From Streptomyces sp. ISL-36 (GTDB taxonomy: Bacteria > Actinomycetota > Actinomycetes > Streptomycetales > Streptomycetaceae): a DNA stretch of 64,000 nucleotides. Below the pieces are notes generated by a model. The model was not told the origin of the DNA and made no database searches. It was given only the letters and a program-made list of their open reading frames with translations. The stretch lies in assembly GCF_018614205.1 (NCBI RefSeq), contig NZ_JAGGOS010000061.1, forward strand, positions 24,540 to 88,539, given 5' to 3'. Every line of letters begins with the position of its first letter. Position 1 is the stretch's first letter. Shown here piece after piece: positions 32,713 to 43,479 of the stretch. A program made the translations under genes and the position numbers.

Positions 32713-33834
32713 TCAGCTCGGCAGGTACGCCTGCCGCGAGGCGCACGTCCACACCACGGCTCGCGTCGCGCCGGAGGCGTTCACCGCACTGCCTCCGGCC
32801 CGGTCGTCGTCGGAGACGGCGACGGCCTCGCTCGCCTGCCCGGCCGCCAGCCGGGGCAGGGCCAGCATCGGGCCCGAACCCGGCCACAGCACGGCCTGGT
32901 CCGCTCCATTGCCCGCGTCGTCGGGGTGGGACCTGGCGGCACCGACCGCCACACCGGTGGTGGGGCTCACGCCGTCGAGGCTCGCGTACGGGTGGGTGCT
33001 CAGCCGACCCGGCGACGAACCGGGGGTGCCGAGCGGCGCGGACCACACCCACGGAGTCCACTCGTAGCCGGGCCCGTACCAGTCGCTGCCGACGATCGTC
33101 CCGTCGGCCGCGATGCCCGCCACCCAACTGGTGTTTCCGCCGCCACCCGCCTGCGGGAGGATCTGCGCGGGCCCCTCGTCGCCGGGCCACAGCACCGGAT
33201 ACGAGTGCTCCACGCGGCCGCCGGTGTCCGGCTCCACCTTCTGCACGGTCGCGACGACATCGCCGCGGGAGTTGATGCCTCCCACGGTGTAGACGTACGT
33301 GTCCGGGCCGAGCTCCTCGGGAAGGGTGAGCGTCCGTTCCAGCGCGCCGTCGGCGTAGACCCGGATCGTCCTGTCGCCGTACCCACCCGCGACCACACGA
33401 CCCGAGTCGTTGACGTCCAGGTCCCCGCCCCACTGCGCCCCGCCGGGCAACTCCGTGACGGAGGCGTCGCCCGCCCGGTAGGTGAAGCCCACCTGCGTGG
33501 TGGTGCCGTAGGGCCGATACCGGCCCACCATCAGCCCGCGCTGGTTCACGCCCAGCAGCTCGCTCTCCGCCCGGCTGTCGGGGACGGGGACGCGGTGCAC
33601 TGTCGTGCCGGTCCAGTAGACCGCCTTGCCCCGGGACGAGCCGACGGACAGGTTGCCCCGGCCCAGAGCGCGTACGCCCTCCTTCGGCCAGGCCACCTCG
33701 GTGCCGGGCAGCGCTCCCAATGCGGTCGGCGCCGTCCTGCAGGCAGCGCCGGCGCTCGCCGTGGCCGGTCCCGCCGCACTGATCAGTCCGGCCAGAGCGG
33801 CCGCGGCGCCGATGGCCGCCATCATCCTTCTCAC
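32713..33834 (-). CDS. Secreted beta-propeller-like protein
   Basis: The 373-residue protein has a Sec signal (RRMMAAIGAAAALAGLISAA, cleavage near ATASA). The mature part is built from repeated strands such as SELLGVNQRGLMVGRY, LDVNDSGRVVAGGY, GGINSRGDVVATV and GIAADGTIVGSDW, a pattern like HAF/'extracellular repeat' propellers. There are only two or three Cys and no catalytic motif. The GTG 33834 start is chosen for its G-rich ribosome site 9 nt upstream; ATG 33825 is possible. It overlaps nothing and is probably extracellular. The function is unknown. Confidence 0.8.
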   Translation of the reverse strand: MRRMMAAIGAAAALAGLISAAGPATASAGAACRTAPTALGALPGTEVAWPKEGVRALGRGNLSVGSSRGKAVYWTGTTVHRVPVPDSRAESELLGVNQRGLMVGRYRPYGTTTQVGFTYRAGDASVTELPGGAQWGGDLDVNDSGRVVAGGYGDRTIRVYADGALERTLTLPEELGPDTYVYTVGGINSRGDVVATVQKVEPDTGGRVEHSYPVLWPGDEGPAQILPQAGGGGNTSWVAGIAADGTIVGSDWYGPGYEWTPWVWSAPLGTPGSSPGRLSTHPYASLDGVSPTTGVAVGAARSHPDDAGNGADQAVLWPGSGPMLALPRLAAGQASEAVAVSDDDRAGGSAVNASGATRAVVWTCASRQAYLPS

Positions 33835-33946
33835 AGCGTGCTGCCCCCCGTGTCAGTCCATGCGGATACGTGCAGACGCCCATGGTGCCTCTGGAACGGG
33901 AGGGAAGTACCCGGAACGGTGCAGACCGCTTCGTACCGGCTCACCC

Positions 33947-34208
33947 TCAGAGGAAGTGCACGTCGTAACGGTCCTGTTCGGGCAGGAGGCGGTCGAAGAC
34001 CTCCAGACCGTGCTGGATGCGACCCAGGGTCCTGAAGTAGTCGAAGCGGTCGATGCCTGGGGTCAGGACCGCGAGAAGGCCCGCGGTCGAGCCGGGCGCG
34101 GCGCCGAAGGAGTGCGCCACGCCGGGCGGGAAGCAGACCAGCCCGCCGGCGGTGACGGTCGCCGTGCGGTCGTCCAGGGTGAACCGCATGCGGCCGTCGA
34201 CCACTCTG
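33947..34208 (-). pseudogene. Cupin-domain protein, N-terminus deleted
   Basis: The minus frame from about 34208 to the stop at 33947 reads VVDGRMRFTLDDRTATVTAG, then GLVCFPPGVAHSF, the second half of a cupin (DGxxxxxLDD, PPGVAHSF metal-ligand His), plus a helical C-terminal tail. The first cupin motif (with HxH ligands) is absent. Upstream, the same frame runs antisense through the LysR fragment and shows no further homology. Confidence 0.75.
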
Positions 34209-34209
34209 G

Positions 34210-34553
34210 AGCAGCTGGCTCCGCTCCCGCTGCGCCTGGCCGCTCGCGAGAACAACCCGCCCTTCCACGGCCTGGTCACCGACGCCTTCCGTGCCGCCGG
34301 TGCCGAGCCGCTCCTCGGCCCGCGGTTCAGCGACCTGCAGGCCACACTCACCGCGATCGGCACCGAGCAGGCGTCGTCGTGGACCGTCTTCTACGAGGTA
34401 CGGGGGCGGCCGTCGGTCCCCCGAGTCGCCGTGCGCCCCCTCGCCGGTCTCACCGTCACCACCTCACGGGCCGCCCTGCCCGGCCCACCCGGCCCACCGC
34501 TGCGGCACCTGCTGCAGGCCCTGCTGGGCGAGGAGCCGGGCGAGCCCGGTTGA
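34210..34553 (+). pseudogene. LysR-type regulator, C-terminal fragment
   Basis: The plus frame from about 34210 to the stop at 34553 resembles the distal effector-binding domain of LysR regulators (LPLRLAARENNPPFHGLVTD, VFYEVRGRPSVPRVAVRPL). The N-terminal HTH and linker helix are missing, and no start codon with a ribosome site precedes it. It abuts head-to-head with the truncated cupin, so one deletion probably removed both 5' ends. Confidence 0.65.
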
Positions 34554-34723
34554 CCCGCCGTCAGGCGCAGGCCCCCCGCACGCCGCCGATCCGTGTGCGG
34601 GCGATCAGGTGTTCTCCGGTCTGAGCACGAGGACGTGAAGGTTGAGTACGAGCGCTCAAGCCCGTCGCCTGCTCGCTCGCGACCATGAAAGAGACAACAT
34701 CGCCTACCCCGGGGGAGCGCCAC

Positions 34724-35386
34724 ATGCTCAGCCGTCTCGCCGAGGTTCTGGTGCCCACCGTCGGGCGCCTCTCGGTCACCGCGGACCATGCCGAGATCCC
34801 GCCCGGCAGCATCATCGCCGCGAACCACACCTCACTGGCCGACCCGGCCGTCGTGCTCGCCGCCCTTCGTCGTCTCGGCGTTGTGCCGGTCGTCGCGGCG
34901 GCCGCCGGCCTGTGGTGCGTCCCGGTCCTGGGCCGCGCACTCGCCGGCGAAGGCCACATCCCGGTGTTCCGCCATGACCGGCGAGCCTCGGACGCTCTGG
35001 ACCTCGCCGCAGCAGCCCTCGAACAGGGACGGCAGATCCTCATCTACGCCGAGGGCGGACTCCCACGCCGCAAGGACGCCGCCGAAGCGGCTCCCGGCGA
35101 CTTCCGAAGCGGCCTCGCGCGGCTCACTCAACGTACCGGCGCAGCCGTTGTTCCCGTGGGCCAGGCCGGCGCACGCCGGGTGACGTCGGGCAGCACGGCG
35201 AAACAGCTCGCCGGCCTGGCCACCGCACCGCTGCGCCGGCCGGGCCTGCACGTCCACGTAGGTGTCCCTCTCCGGCTGACCGGGGACGGCGCGGCGCGGA
35301 CGGCGCAGGCCCACGCTGCGGTGACGGCCGCGTGGCGGACGGCGGCCGAACATCTCGGAGAACCGGCCGCACGCGCCGCCCTGTGA
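34724..35386 (+). CDS. 1-acyl-glycerol-3-phosphate acyltransferase (PlsC family)
   Basis: This 220-residue protein has the acyltransferase motif I NHTSLADP (His35, Asp40), motif II around GHIPVFRHDRRASDAL, and motif III YAEGGLPRRKD instead of the usual FPEGTRS. Motif IV (VVPVGQAG) is also present. It would acylate lysophosphatidate or a related acceptor at the membrane. ATG 34724 is preferred because GGGGGAG lies 6 nt upstream; ATG 34685 would add 13 residues but has no ribosome site. The altered motif III makes the acceptor uncertain. Confidence 0.83.
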   Translation: MLSRLAEVLVPTVGRLSVTADHAEIPPGSIIAANHTSLADPAVVLAALRRLGVVPVVAAAAGLWCVPVLGRALAGEGHIPVFRHDRRASDALDLAAAALEQGRQILIYAEGGLPRRKDAAEAAPGDFRSGLARLTQRTGAAVVPVGQAGARRVTSGSTAKQLAGLATAPLRRPGLHVHVGVPLRLTGDGAARTAQAHAAVTAAWRTAAEHLGEPAARAAL

Positions 35387-35518
35387 ACCGAGGTTGCCGC
35401 ACGGCGCCCGGATCCCGCCGGCCGCTTTCCTCCCCGATCTTGCCCGTACCCGCCCGGAACGTGGTTCGCTGCCGGAAGACCGGGATCCACCCGGCCGGGA
35501 CGAAGCAAGGAGATGCCG

Positions 35519-36151
35519 GTGCGTCGCATGGCGGAGGAGGGGTTCCGCAGAGCGCAGGAACGGGACCGGTACGCGCCGCACGTCCGCCTCGTGAACGAGA
35601 TGGTCGACGACCTGCGGGGGCACGACGGCCGGGGCTGGATGCCGTACGTCGCTCCCTGGCACGGCGGAGTCGATGCCCGGGTGCTGTCCGTGCTGCGGGA
35701 CCCGGGTCCGGCCACACAGGACGGCACCGGGTCCGGCTTCCTGTGCATGGAGAACGACGACCCGACCGCCGCCCGTCAATGCCAGGCCTTCGGCGACGCA
35801 GGCATCGGCGCCGGTGACATCACCCCCTGGAACGCCTACCCCTGGTACATCAACCGGGCGCCGACCGCAGCGGAACAGCAGGCCGGCGTCGCCCCTTTGA
35901 AACGGCTCATCGAGCTGCTTCCCCACCTCCGAGTCGTCCTGCTCCAGGGCGGCGACGCGCAGAGGACCTGGCGTCGGCTGGCCAAGAAGCATCCGGAGGT
36001 CGCCCAGCAGACACGCTTCGAGGTCGTGAGCACCTACCATCCCGGCAGGCAGGCGCTCTGGTCGCCCGACCCCGCCGTCCGCGCCGCTCGGGAACAGCAT
36101 CGTGTCGACGCCTACCGTCTGGTGGCGAAAGCCCTCCACGAGCGCGGCTGA
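35519..36151 (+). CDS. Uracil-DNA glycosylase-superfamily protein
   Basis: This 210-residue protein contains VLSVLRDPGPATQDGTGSGF (motif-1-like with the catalytic-region Asp), ITPWNAYPWYINRAPTAAEQ and VVSTYHPGRQALWSPD (motif-2-like HPGRQ), the layout of UDG-like proteins found in actinobacteria. It may excise a damaged base or be a divergent member without that activity. GTG 35519 is chosen because AAGGAG lies 6 nt upstream; ATG 35513 directly abuts that site. It is a single gene. Confidence 0.82.
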   Translation: MRRMAEEGFRRAQERDRYAPHVRLVNEMVDDLRGHDGRGWMPYVAPWHGGVDARVLSVLRDPGPATQDGTGSGFLCMENDDPTAARQCQAFGDAGIGAGDITPWNAYPWYINRAPTAAEQQAGVAPLKRLIELLPHLRVVLLQGGDAQRTWRRLAKKHPEVAQQTRFEVVSTYHPGRQALWSPDPAVRAAREQHRVDAYRLVAKALHERG

Positions 36152-36223
36152 TCACCACATTCCGGACAGGTCCGACGGCGGCCGGGCCGGACTCCTCTTC
36201 TCACCGGTGACGCCACTCGTGCG

Positions 36224-36922
36224 TCACTGCGGCTCGGGTTCCTCTGTCGGTGTCGGACGGGACGTGTTCGACGCCGTCGGGCCGGAACCTCCGGCGCGGG
36301 CGCGGAGTGTGCCCGCGGCCAGGCCAAGTCGGGTTTCCGCCGTCTCGATCGCCATGTCGCCGAGGTCCGGGCCGTCCAACGCGGTGTCGTCATTGGCGTA
36401 CGCCCCCAGGCCGTCGACGGTCACCAGGACATGCAGGGCTGCCTTGAGTGGGTCATCGGTCGTGAACTCCCCGGCTTGGACGCCTTTGTCGATGAGCGTC
36501 ACGAGAGCGGCGCGTGTCGCCGACTCCTGTGTGCTCACCGCCTGGCGCAGCGCGGCCTTGAACCTGCTGAGGTGCCGCGCATTGAGCCACAGGCGGCTGA
36601 GGTCCAGGTAGTCGCCGTCCGCGAGGCGCACGAGGAAGCGTGCGAGCCGGTCGAGGGGAGGGAGCTCCTCCTCCTGCGGAGGCAGGAGCGACTCGCGTTC
36701 CGCGGTCGTGGCGTAGGTGAACGCCTCGCTCACGAGGTTGTCCGCGACCGGGAAGTAGTGGCCGATGAGGCCGGGGCGGACGCCCAGCTCGTCCGCGACG
36801 CGCCGCAGGGTGATCAGCTCCAGTCCCTCCTGCAGCGCGATGCGTGCGGCGGTCTCCAGGATCTCCGCGCGGCGCTCCTCGGGCGGCTTCCGGGTCCGTT
36901 TCGGCTGGGGTCTTGACGTCAT
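36224..36922 (-). CDS. TetR-family regulator of the NCS1/C45 operon
   Basis: This 232-residue protein has the N-terminal HTH RRAEILETAARIALQEGLEL then ITLRRVADELGVRPGLIGHYF, characteristic of the BetI/TetR group, with a positively charged leader (SRPQPKRTRKPPEE). The C-terminus ends in a Pro/Thr/Glu-rich tail. It is divergent from the NCS1 permease across 88 bp containing three TATTGG/CCAATA sites, so it very likely represses that operon. The ligand is probably the transported compound. Confidence 0.9.
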   Translation of the reverse strand: MTSRPQPKRTRKPPEERRAEILETAARIALQEGLELITLRRVADELGVRPGLIGHYFPVADNLVSEAFTYATTAERESLLPPQEEELPPLDRLARFLVRLADGDYLDLSRLWLNARHLSRFKAALRQAVSTQESATRAALVTLIDKGVQAGEFTTDDPLKAALHVLVTVDGLGAYANDDTALDGPDLGDMAIETAETRLGLAAGTLRARAGGSGPTASNTSRPTPTEEPEPQ

Positions 36923-36932
36923 GGGCCAAAGG

Positions 36933-36977
36933 CTATTGGATCGGTGGCCAATACACAGTTGGTCACCCGCCCAATAG
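36933..36977. promoter_or_regulatory. Nested inverted repeats (operator) between TetR and NCS1 genes
   Basis: CTATTGG at 36933-36939 pairs with CCAATA at 36948-36953 (6 bp, 8-bp spacer). It pairs again with CCAATAG at 36971-36977 (7 bp). The three half-sites occupy the centre of the 88-bp divergent region. They are the obvious TetR binding sites. Confidence 0.65.
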
Positions 36978-37010
36978 TGGCGGGGTTGCCGGCACACCCG
37001 AGAGGCCTCG

Positions 37011-38453
37011 ATGGCGACGCACCCCACCACCACCGCAGGAGCCCACGACGGACAAGGTTCCGAGCGGGCGGGGCACCCGGAAAGCCGGGGGATCGATCTG
37101 GTCCCCGCCGACGAGCGCATCGGCAGCCCGCGCCGGCTCTTCGCGGTCTGGGCGGCGCCGAACGTCAGCTATCTGAGCTTCGTGGTCGGCGCCACGCTGA
37201 TCCTCTTGGGGCTCTCGCTCCCGCAGGCGATCGGGGTGATCCTCGTCGGGAACCTGCTGTGGGCGTGCACCGGGATCATCGCGGTGAGCGGGACGGCCGC
37301 CGGTACGAGCGGGTCGGTCATCTCGCGCGCGTTCTACGGGGTCATGGGCAACAAGGTCGTGCTCGTCCTGACCGGCTGGCTCATCGCCGCGGCCTACCTC
37401 GCCCTGAACTGGTCGGCCGCCTCCGTCGCGGGAATCGGCCTGGCGGGCCGGATGGGTCTGCCGGACAACCGGGCCGTGGCAGCCGCCGTCATCTGCCTGA
37501 TCGCCGGGGTGACACTGCTGATCGCGATCTACGGATACGCGACGATCGTCCGCCTCTACACCGCGCTCAGCATCCTGCTGACTCTCGTGTTCGTCGTCGT
37601 GACGGGATACGTGCTCGCCGAGACCGACTGGTCCTACGCCCCGGCCGAACCGCTCAGGGGCAGGGCACTCGCCGCCGCGCTCGGTGTCGGCTTCACCGTC
37701 ATCGCCTCCACACCGCTCTCCTACAGCAACAGCCCGGACCTGGCCCGCTACCTGCCCCGTGACAGCCGTCCGATCGCCATCGCCGGATGGACGGCCCTCG
37801 GCGCGTACCTGCCGAGCGTCGTGTTCACGGCGGTCGGCGCGCTCGCGGCCACCGGGCTCGACATGAGCGGCCCGCAGGCCGCGCTGGAGAGTCTTCTGCC
37901 CGGGTGGTTCGTCCCCGTCTTCGTCATCGCGGTCGTCCTCAACACCGTCGCGAACAACGGCATGACGGCCTACAGCGCCAGCCTGTCCATCCAGTCGGTC
38001 GGTGTCCGCCTCGCACGTATCCCCGAGGTCCTGACCATCGGCATCCTCGGCACGGCCATGACGCTCTACGCGATCCTCGTCCGGGACTTTCTGACGAGCG
38101 TCAGCACCATGCTCCAACTCGTGGTCGTCGTGACGGGCCCGGCCATGGCGGTGGCCGTGACCGACCTCGTCATGCGGCGCAACCGCTATGACGGGGAGAA
38201 CCTGCTCGAACAGGAGCGCGGCGGACCCTTCTGGTACCACCGGGGTGTCCACTGGTCAGGCGTCCTCGCGCTCGTCGCGGGCGGCCTCACCTCCCTGATG
38301 TGGGTGAACACCAGCTTCTGGACCGGCCCGATCGCGAAGGCCATGGGCGAGGTCGACCTGGCGATTCCGTCCGGCATGGGCGTTGCCGCCGCCGTCTACT
38401 GGGCCTCGGCCCGCAGTCTCCGGACCATCCGCCTCACGCCCCAGCCTCGATGA
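37011..38453 (+). CDS. NCS1-family cytosine/purine/allantoin-type permease
   Basis: This 480-residue membrane protein has about twelve hydrophobic segments. The N-terminal region GIDLVPADERIGSPRRLFAVWAAPNVSYLSF, with a conserved NxS in the first helix, is characteristic of NCS1 (PurP/CodB-like) symporters. Mid-chain it has TPLSYSNSPDLARYLPRDS. It imports a nucleobase, hydantoin or related N-rich compound with Na+ or H+. It is the first gene of a four-bp-overlapping operon with an amidohydrolase stub and a C45-type hydrolase, under the divergent TetR. Confidence 0.92.
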   Translation: MATHPTTTAGAHDGQGSERAGHPESRGIDLVPADERIGSPRRLFAVWAAPNVSYLSFVVGATLILLGLSLPQAIGVILVGNLLWACTGIIAVSGTAAGTSGSVISRAFYGVMGNKVVLVLTGWLIAAAYLALNWSAASVAGIGLAGRMGLPDNRAVAAAVICLIAGVTLLIAIYGYATIVRLYTALSILLTLVFVVVTGYVLAETDWSYAPAEPLRGRALAAALGVGFTVIASTPLSYSNSPDLARYLPRDSRPIAIAGWTALGAYLPSVVFTAVGALAATGLDMSGPQAALESLLPGWFVPVFVIAVVLNTVANNGMTAYSASLSIQSVGVRLARIPEVLTIGILGTAMTLYAILVRDFLTSVSTMLQLVVVVTGPAMAVAVTDLVMRRNRYDGENLLEQERGGPFWYHRGVHWSGVLALVAGGLTSLMWVNTSFWTGPIAKAMGEVDLAIPSGMGVAAAVYWASARSLRTIRLTPQPR

Positions 38454-38641
38454 AGGCACATCCTGTGCAGGCCGACGTCATTCTGCCGGCCGACCACGTG
38501 GACCGGTTCGCCGATCTCATCGTGTTCGCCGCGAACCCTCTCGACCTCGCCCCCGACGCACAGCCCGCCGACGCCGTCCTCGGGACGGTCGTCGGCGGCG
38601 CGGTGCGGTTCCACCTGAACCATGCAGAAGGAAACTCGTGA
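38450..38641 (+). CDS. Amidohydrolase C-terminal stub, 63 residues
   Basis: ATG 38450 overlaps the permease stop (ATGA), and the stop overlaps the next start (GTGA), so it is embedded in the operon. The sequence VDRFADLIVFAANPLDLAPD then VLGTVVGGAVRFH matches the C-terminal beta-sandwich closing of amidohydrolases (YtcJ/HutI type), where a full protein would be ~450-550 residues. All catalytic His/Asp motifs are missing. It is either a remnant kept for translational coupling or a genuine small protein. Confidence 0.75.
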   Translation: MKAHPVQADVILPADHVDRFADLIVFAANPLDLAPDAQPADAVLGTVVGGAVRFHLNHAEGNS

Positions 38642-39741
38642 CCCCGACGTCCATCCCCCGCCCCGAACACCGCCCCCACGTCAAGGCCGCCGCCACCGAC
38701 CCGTACGACCGCGGCGTCGCCCGAGGCGAGCAACGCCACGATGGCATCCCCGCCGCGATCGAGGTGTACGACCAGCTCTTCGCGCTCGGCGGGATCGCCC
38801 CCGCCCAGGTCCGCCAGGACGCCGAGCGCGCACTCGACGCGATCGGGCGGTTCCGCCCCGCGGCGCGCGCGGAGATCGCGGGCATCGCCCAGGGAGCCGG
38901 GATCGAGGAGTGGCGCGTCGCCGCCCTCAACGCCCGCACCGAGATCCTCTCCCGCAGCGCCGCCGTGCCACCAGGCGAGTGCACCACGATCGTGCGCCAC
39001 AGCCCCGGCCACGACGGTCCCTCGCGCACATGCGGCGTCCAGACATGGGACTGGCATGTCGAACTGGGCGCTCACTGGCACACACTGGAGTCGCGCGGCG
39101 GCGCCCATGACTTCGTCGGCCTCACGGAGAACGGCATCCTCGGCAAGATGGGCGTCAACAGCGCCGGCCTCGCCCTGCACTTCAACATCCTCGGCCACGT
39201 CCGCGACGGCGTCGGCGGCATCCCCGTGCACGTGCTCGCCGCCGTCGTCCTGGCAGAAGCCGGAAGCGTCGCCGAGGCCGTCGAGATCGTCCGCAGTGCT
39301 CCCCTCGCCTCGTCGGGATCGTTCGCGCTCTTCGACGAGACCGACGCCGTACTCCTCGACCTGAGCCCCGTCGGCGTCTTCGAGATGCGCCCGGAGAACG
39401 GCACGCTCGTGCGGACCAACCACTTCCTGACGGCGACCCCGGCGGCCGGCGAGAAGACATGGCTCTACCAGCCCGATTCGGGCCTGCGCTACGACTTCGT
39501 CCGCGCCCGCCTCGCCCACAGGCAGCCACCGACGACCGTCGACGACCTCGCGGGCTGCCTCGTGACCGGTGCGGGGGAACCGCCGGTGACCTGCCTGCCC
39601 GACCCGGACAAGCCCCTGGGGCAGCGCTGGGCCGGCCTCGCGACCATCACGCTCGAACCCGCGACACGCACCGCCCGGATCCTCGACGGCACACCCGCCG
39701 ACATCGGCTCACGCGACTGGCGTGTGCTCAAAGCCGACTGA
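38638..39741 (+). CDS. C45-family autoproteolytic acyltransferase/hydrolase
   Basis: This 367-residue protein resembles the acyl-CoA:6-aminopenicillanate acyltransferase (C45) Ntn hydrolases. The new N-terminal Cys would be that in PPGECTTIVRHSP (about residue 115), and TCGVQTWDWHVELG and NHFLTA follow, with the conserved Asn/Asp-Trp substrate-binding blocks. These enzymes self-cleave, then hydrolyse or transfer amide-linked acyl groups. GTG 38638 follows GAAGGAAA and overlaps the previous stop by 4 bp. With the NCS1 permease it suggests uptake and cleavage of an amide (inference). Confidence 0.87.
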   Translation: MTPTSIPRPEHRPHVKAAATDPYDRGVARGEQRHDGIPAAIEVYDQLFALGGIAPAQVRQDAERALDAIGRFRPAARAEIAGIAQGAGIEEWRVAALNARTEILSRSAAVPPGECTTIVRHSPGHDGPSRTCGVQTWDWHVELGAHWHTLESRGGAHDFVGLTENGILGKMGVNSAGLALHFNILGHVRDGVGGIPVHVLAAVVLAEAGSVAEAVEIVRSAPLASSGSFALFDETDAVLLDLSPVGVFEMRPENGTLVRTNHFLTATPAAGEKTWLYQPDSGLRYDFVRARLAHRQPPTTVDDLAGCLVTGAGEPPVTCLPDPDKPLGQRWAGLATITLEPATRTARILDGTPADIGSRDWRVLKAD

Positions 39742-40109
39742 TCCCGGCACCGCACCGACCCGTGCCGTGGTGACAGCGCAGCGGGGCTGCCGTCGGGCTT
39801 GGTGCGTCAGGTGACCGGACAGATCAGGAATCGAGAAGCGCGGTCACCTTGCCGCCGATAGCGTGACGGCCATGAACACCACCCCTCACTCGGCCTGCCT
39901 CCGCCCGACGGCCACCGGCCCCGGCGTGGACACCGTCCTCGGGCGGCATCCGGACCGTTCGGCCGGGCCGGAGCCCACGCCCCCCACGGGCCCGTGATCG
40001 AGGTCGAGGACGAAGTGGAACCGGACGTACTGCTCGAAGCGCGGCAGATCAAGCCAGGCGACGCGGACCGAGACCGCGAAGGCGGCCCCGCCCGACACAG
40101 GGAGACACG
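39742..40109. other. 368-bp region without a recognisable gene
   Basis: No frame has convincing support. A minus-strand frame at 39886-40098 contains a protein-like stretch (RVAWLDLPRFEQYVRFHF) but no ribosome site and no recognisable relative. The upstream promoter of the UvrA-like gene must lie here. A GGGAGACACG ribosome-like site precedes ATG 40110. Confidence 0.4.
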
Positions 40110-42500
<2,391 letters not shown>

Positions 42501-42510
42501 GGAGCACAGC

Positions 42511-42532
42511 GGGACCGCCGCAGGGCGGTCCC
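42511..42532 (+). terminator. Hairpin terminator after the UvrA-like gene
   Basis: A 9-bp perfect stem (GGGACCGCC at 42511-42519, complement at 42524-42532) closes on a 4-nt loop 11 bp after the stop. It is followed by imperfect hexamer repeats (CCTCGG) and no further gene before the SDR at 42716. Confidence 0.75.
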
Positions 42533-42715
42533 GGTCCCGGCCTCGGCCTCGGCCTCGGGCGCCCGAGCGTTCAACGGTGATGCGGTTGCGGCCCGATGAT
42601 CGGTCCCATGCCTGCTGGTTATGACCCCGGGTATTGGACCTCCGCTCGCGCCTGGACCCAGCGTCGAACCCGCCCGTGATCGCGCCGAGTCCGAGAAGCC
42701 GAGGAAAACCCCGCC

Positions 42716-43312
42716 ATGAAGATCGTCGTCATCGGTGCGACCGGAACCGTCGGCTCGGCCCTGGCCGACGTCCTTGAGTCGAATCCGGGTCACCACGTCG
42801 TACGGGCCTCACGGCGAGGTCCCGTCCAAGTCGACCTCGCGGACCCGAAGTCGATCGGAGGCCTGTTCGCCACGGTCGACGGCATCGACGCGGTCATCGC
42901 GGTCGCGGCCAGTGGCGCGATCGCCGGACTGGGCGATTCCGCTGACGACGACTACTTCGTGGGGCTGGAAGGAAAGCTGCTGGGCCAGGTCCACCTCGTC
43001 CGTCACGCGCTGCGTCACCTCAACGATGCCGGATCCATCACTCTCACCAACGGTGTCTCGACATTCTCCGAGCCCGGTCTGTCCTTCACCGCCCTGATGA
43101 ACGCGGGGCTCGCGGGCTTCGTACCGGCCGCCGCGCTCGAGATGCCGCGCGGCATCCGGTTGAACGCGGTGAGCCCGGGCTGGATCTCGGAGACGCTTGG
43201 GGCGCTGGGGCGTGACGGCTCGGCGGGCACGCCGCTGGCCGAGGTGGTCAGGACGTACGTGGAGATCGTCGAGGGAACGGCTCGGGGCCAGGTGATCGAA
43301 CCCACGACGTGA
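42716..43312 (+). CDS. Short-chain dehydrogenase/reductase, small type
   Basis: This 198-residue protein opens KIVVIGATGTVGSALADVL (NAD(P)-binding TGxxGxxG variant) and has RLNAVSPGWISETLG, typical of the small atypical SDRs related to YwnB. The active site differs: the expected YxxxK is replaced by a FTALMNAGLAGF region, so classical catalysis is doubtful. ATG 42716 follows GAGGAAAA. It is followed 168 bp later by the aldo/keto reductase in the same direction, but that gene has its own promoter. Confidence 0.85.
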   Translation: MKIVVIGATGTVGSALADVLESNPGHHVVRASRRGPVQVDLADPKSIGGLFATVDGIDAVIAVAASGAIAGLGDSADDDYFVGLEGKLLGQVHLVRHALRHLNDAGSITLTNGVSTFSEPGLSFTALMNAGLAGFVPAAALEMPRGIRLNAVSPGWISETLGALGRDGSAGTPLAEVVRTYVEIVEGTARGQVIEPTT

Positions 43313-43412
43313 TCTGCGCGGGCGGCTCGGCAGCTGAGGTGATGACGCCCGCTCCCGCGGCGGTGGTGGGGGCCGCCGACTGGTCTCCGCGTTTGCCTGT
43401 CACGACGTTCAG

Positions 43413-43443
43413 TTGACTTGGAGCGCGCTCCAACACCTAGCGT
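43413..43443 (+). promoter_or_regulatory. MerR-type promoter with perfect 16-bp palindrome, aldo/keto reductase
   Basis: -35 TTGACT (43413-43418) and -10 TAGCGT (43438-43443) are separated by exactly 19 bp. The spacer holds a perfect palindrome, TTGGAGCGCGCTCCAA (43418-43433). This is the textbook arrangement for a MerR-family activated promoter. No MerR gene lies beside it; the only ones in the window are at 10.65 and 12.0 kb. Confidence 0.88.
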
Positions 43444-43479
43444 CCTGGGCAGATGATTCCGACTTCAGGAGGCAGCAGC

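Noticed and set aside
39886..40098. A 70-residue minus-strand frame upstream of the UvrA-like gene
   Set aside because: Part looks protein-like, but it has no ribosome site or recognisable relative and ends in low-complexity sequence; noted in the gap entry only.
42620..42660. Possible second MerR-type 19-bp-spacer promoter upstream of the small SDR
   Set aside because: TTGGAC and CAGCGT fit the 19-bp spacing loosely, but the -10 lacks the leading T and the spacer contains no dyad.
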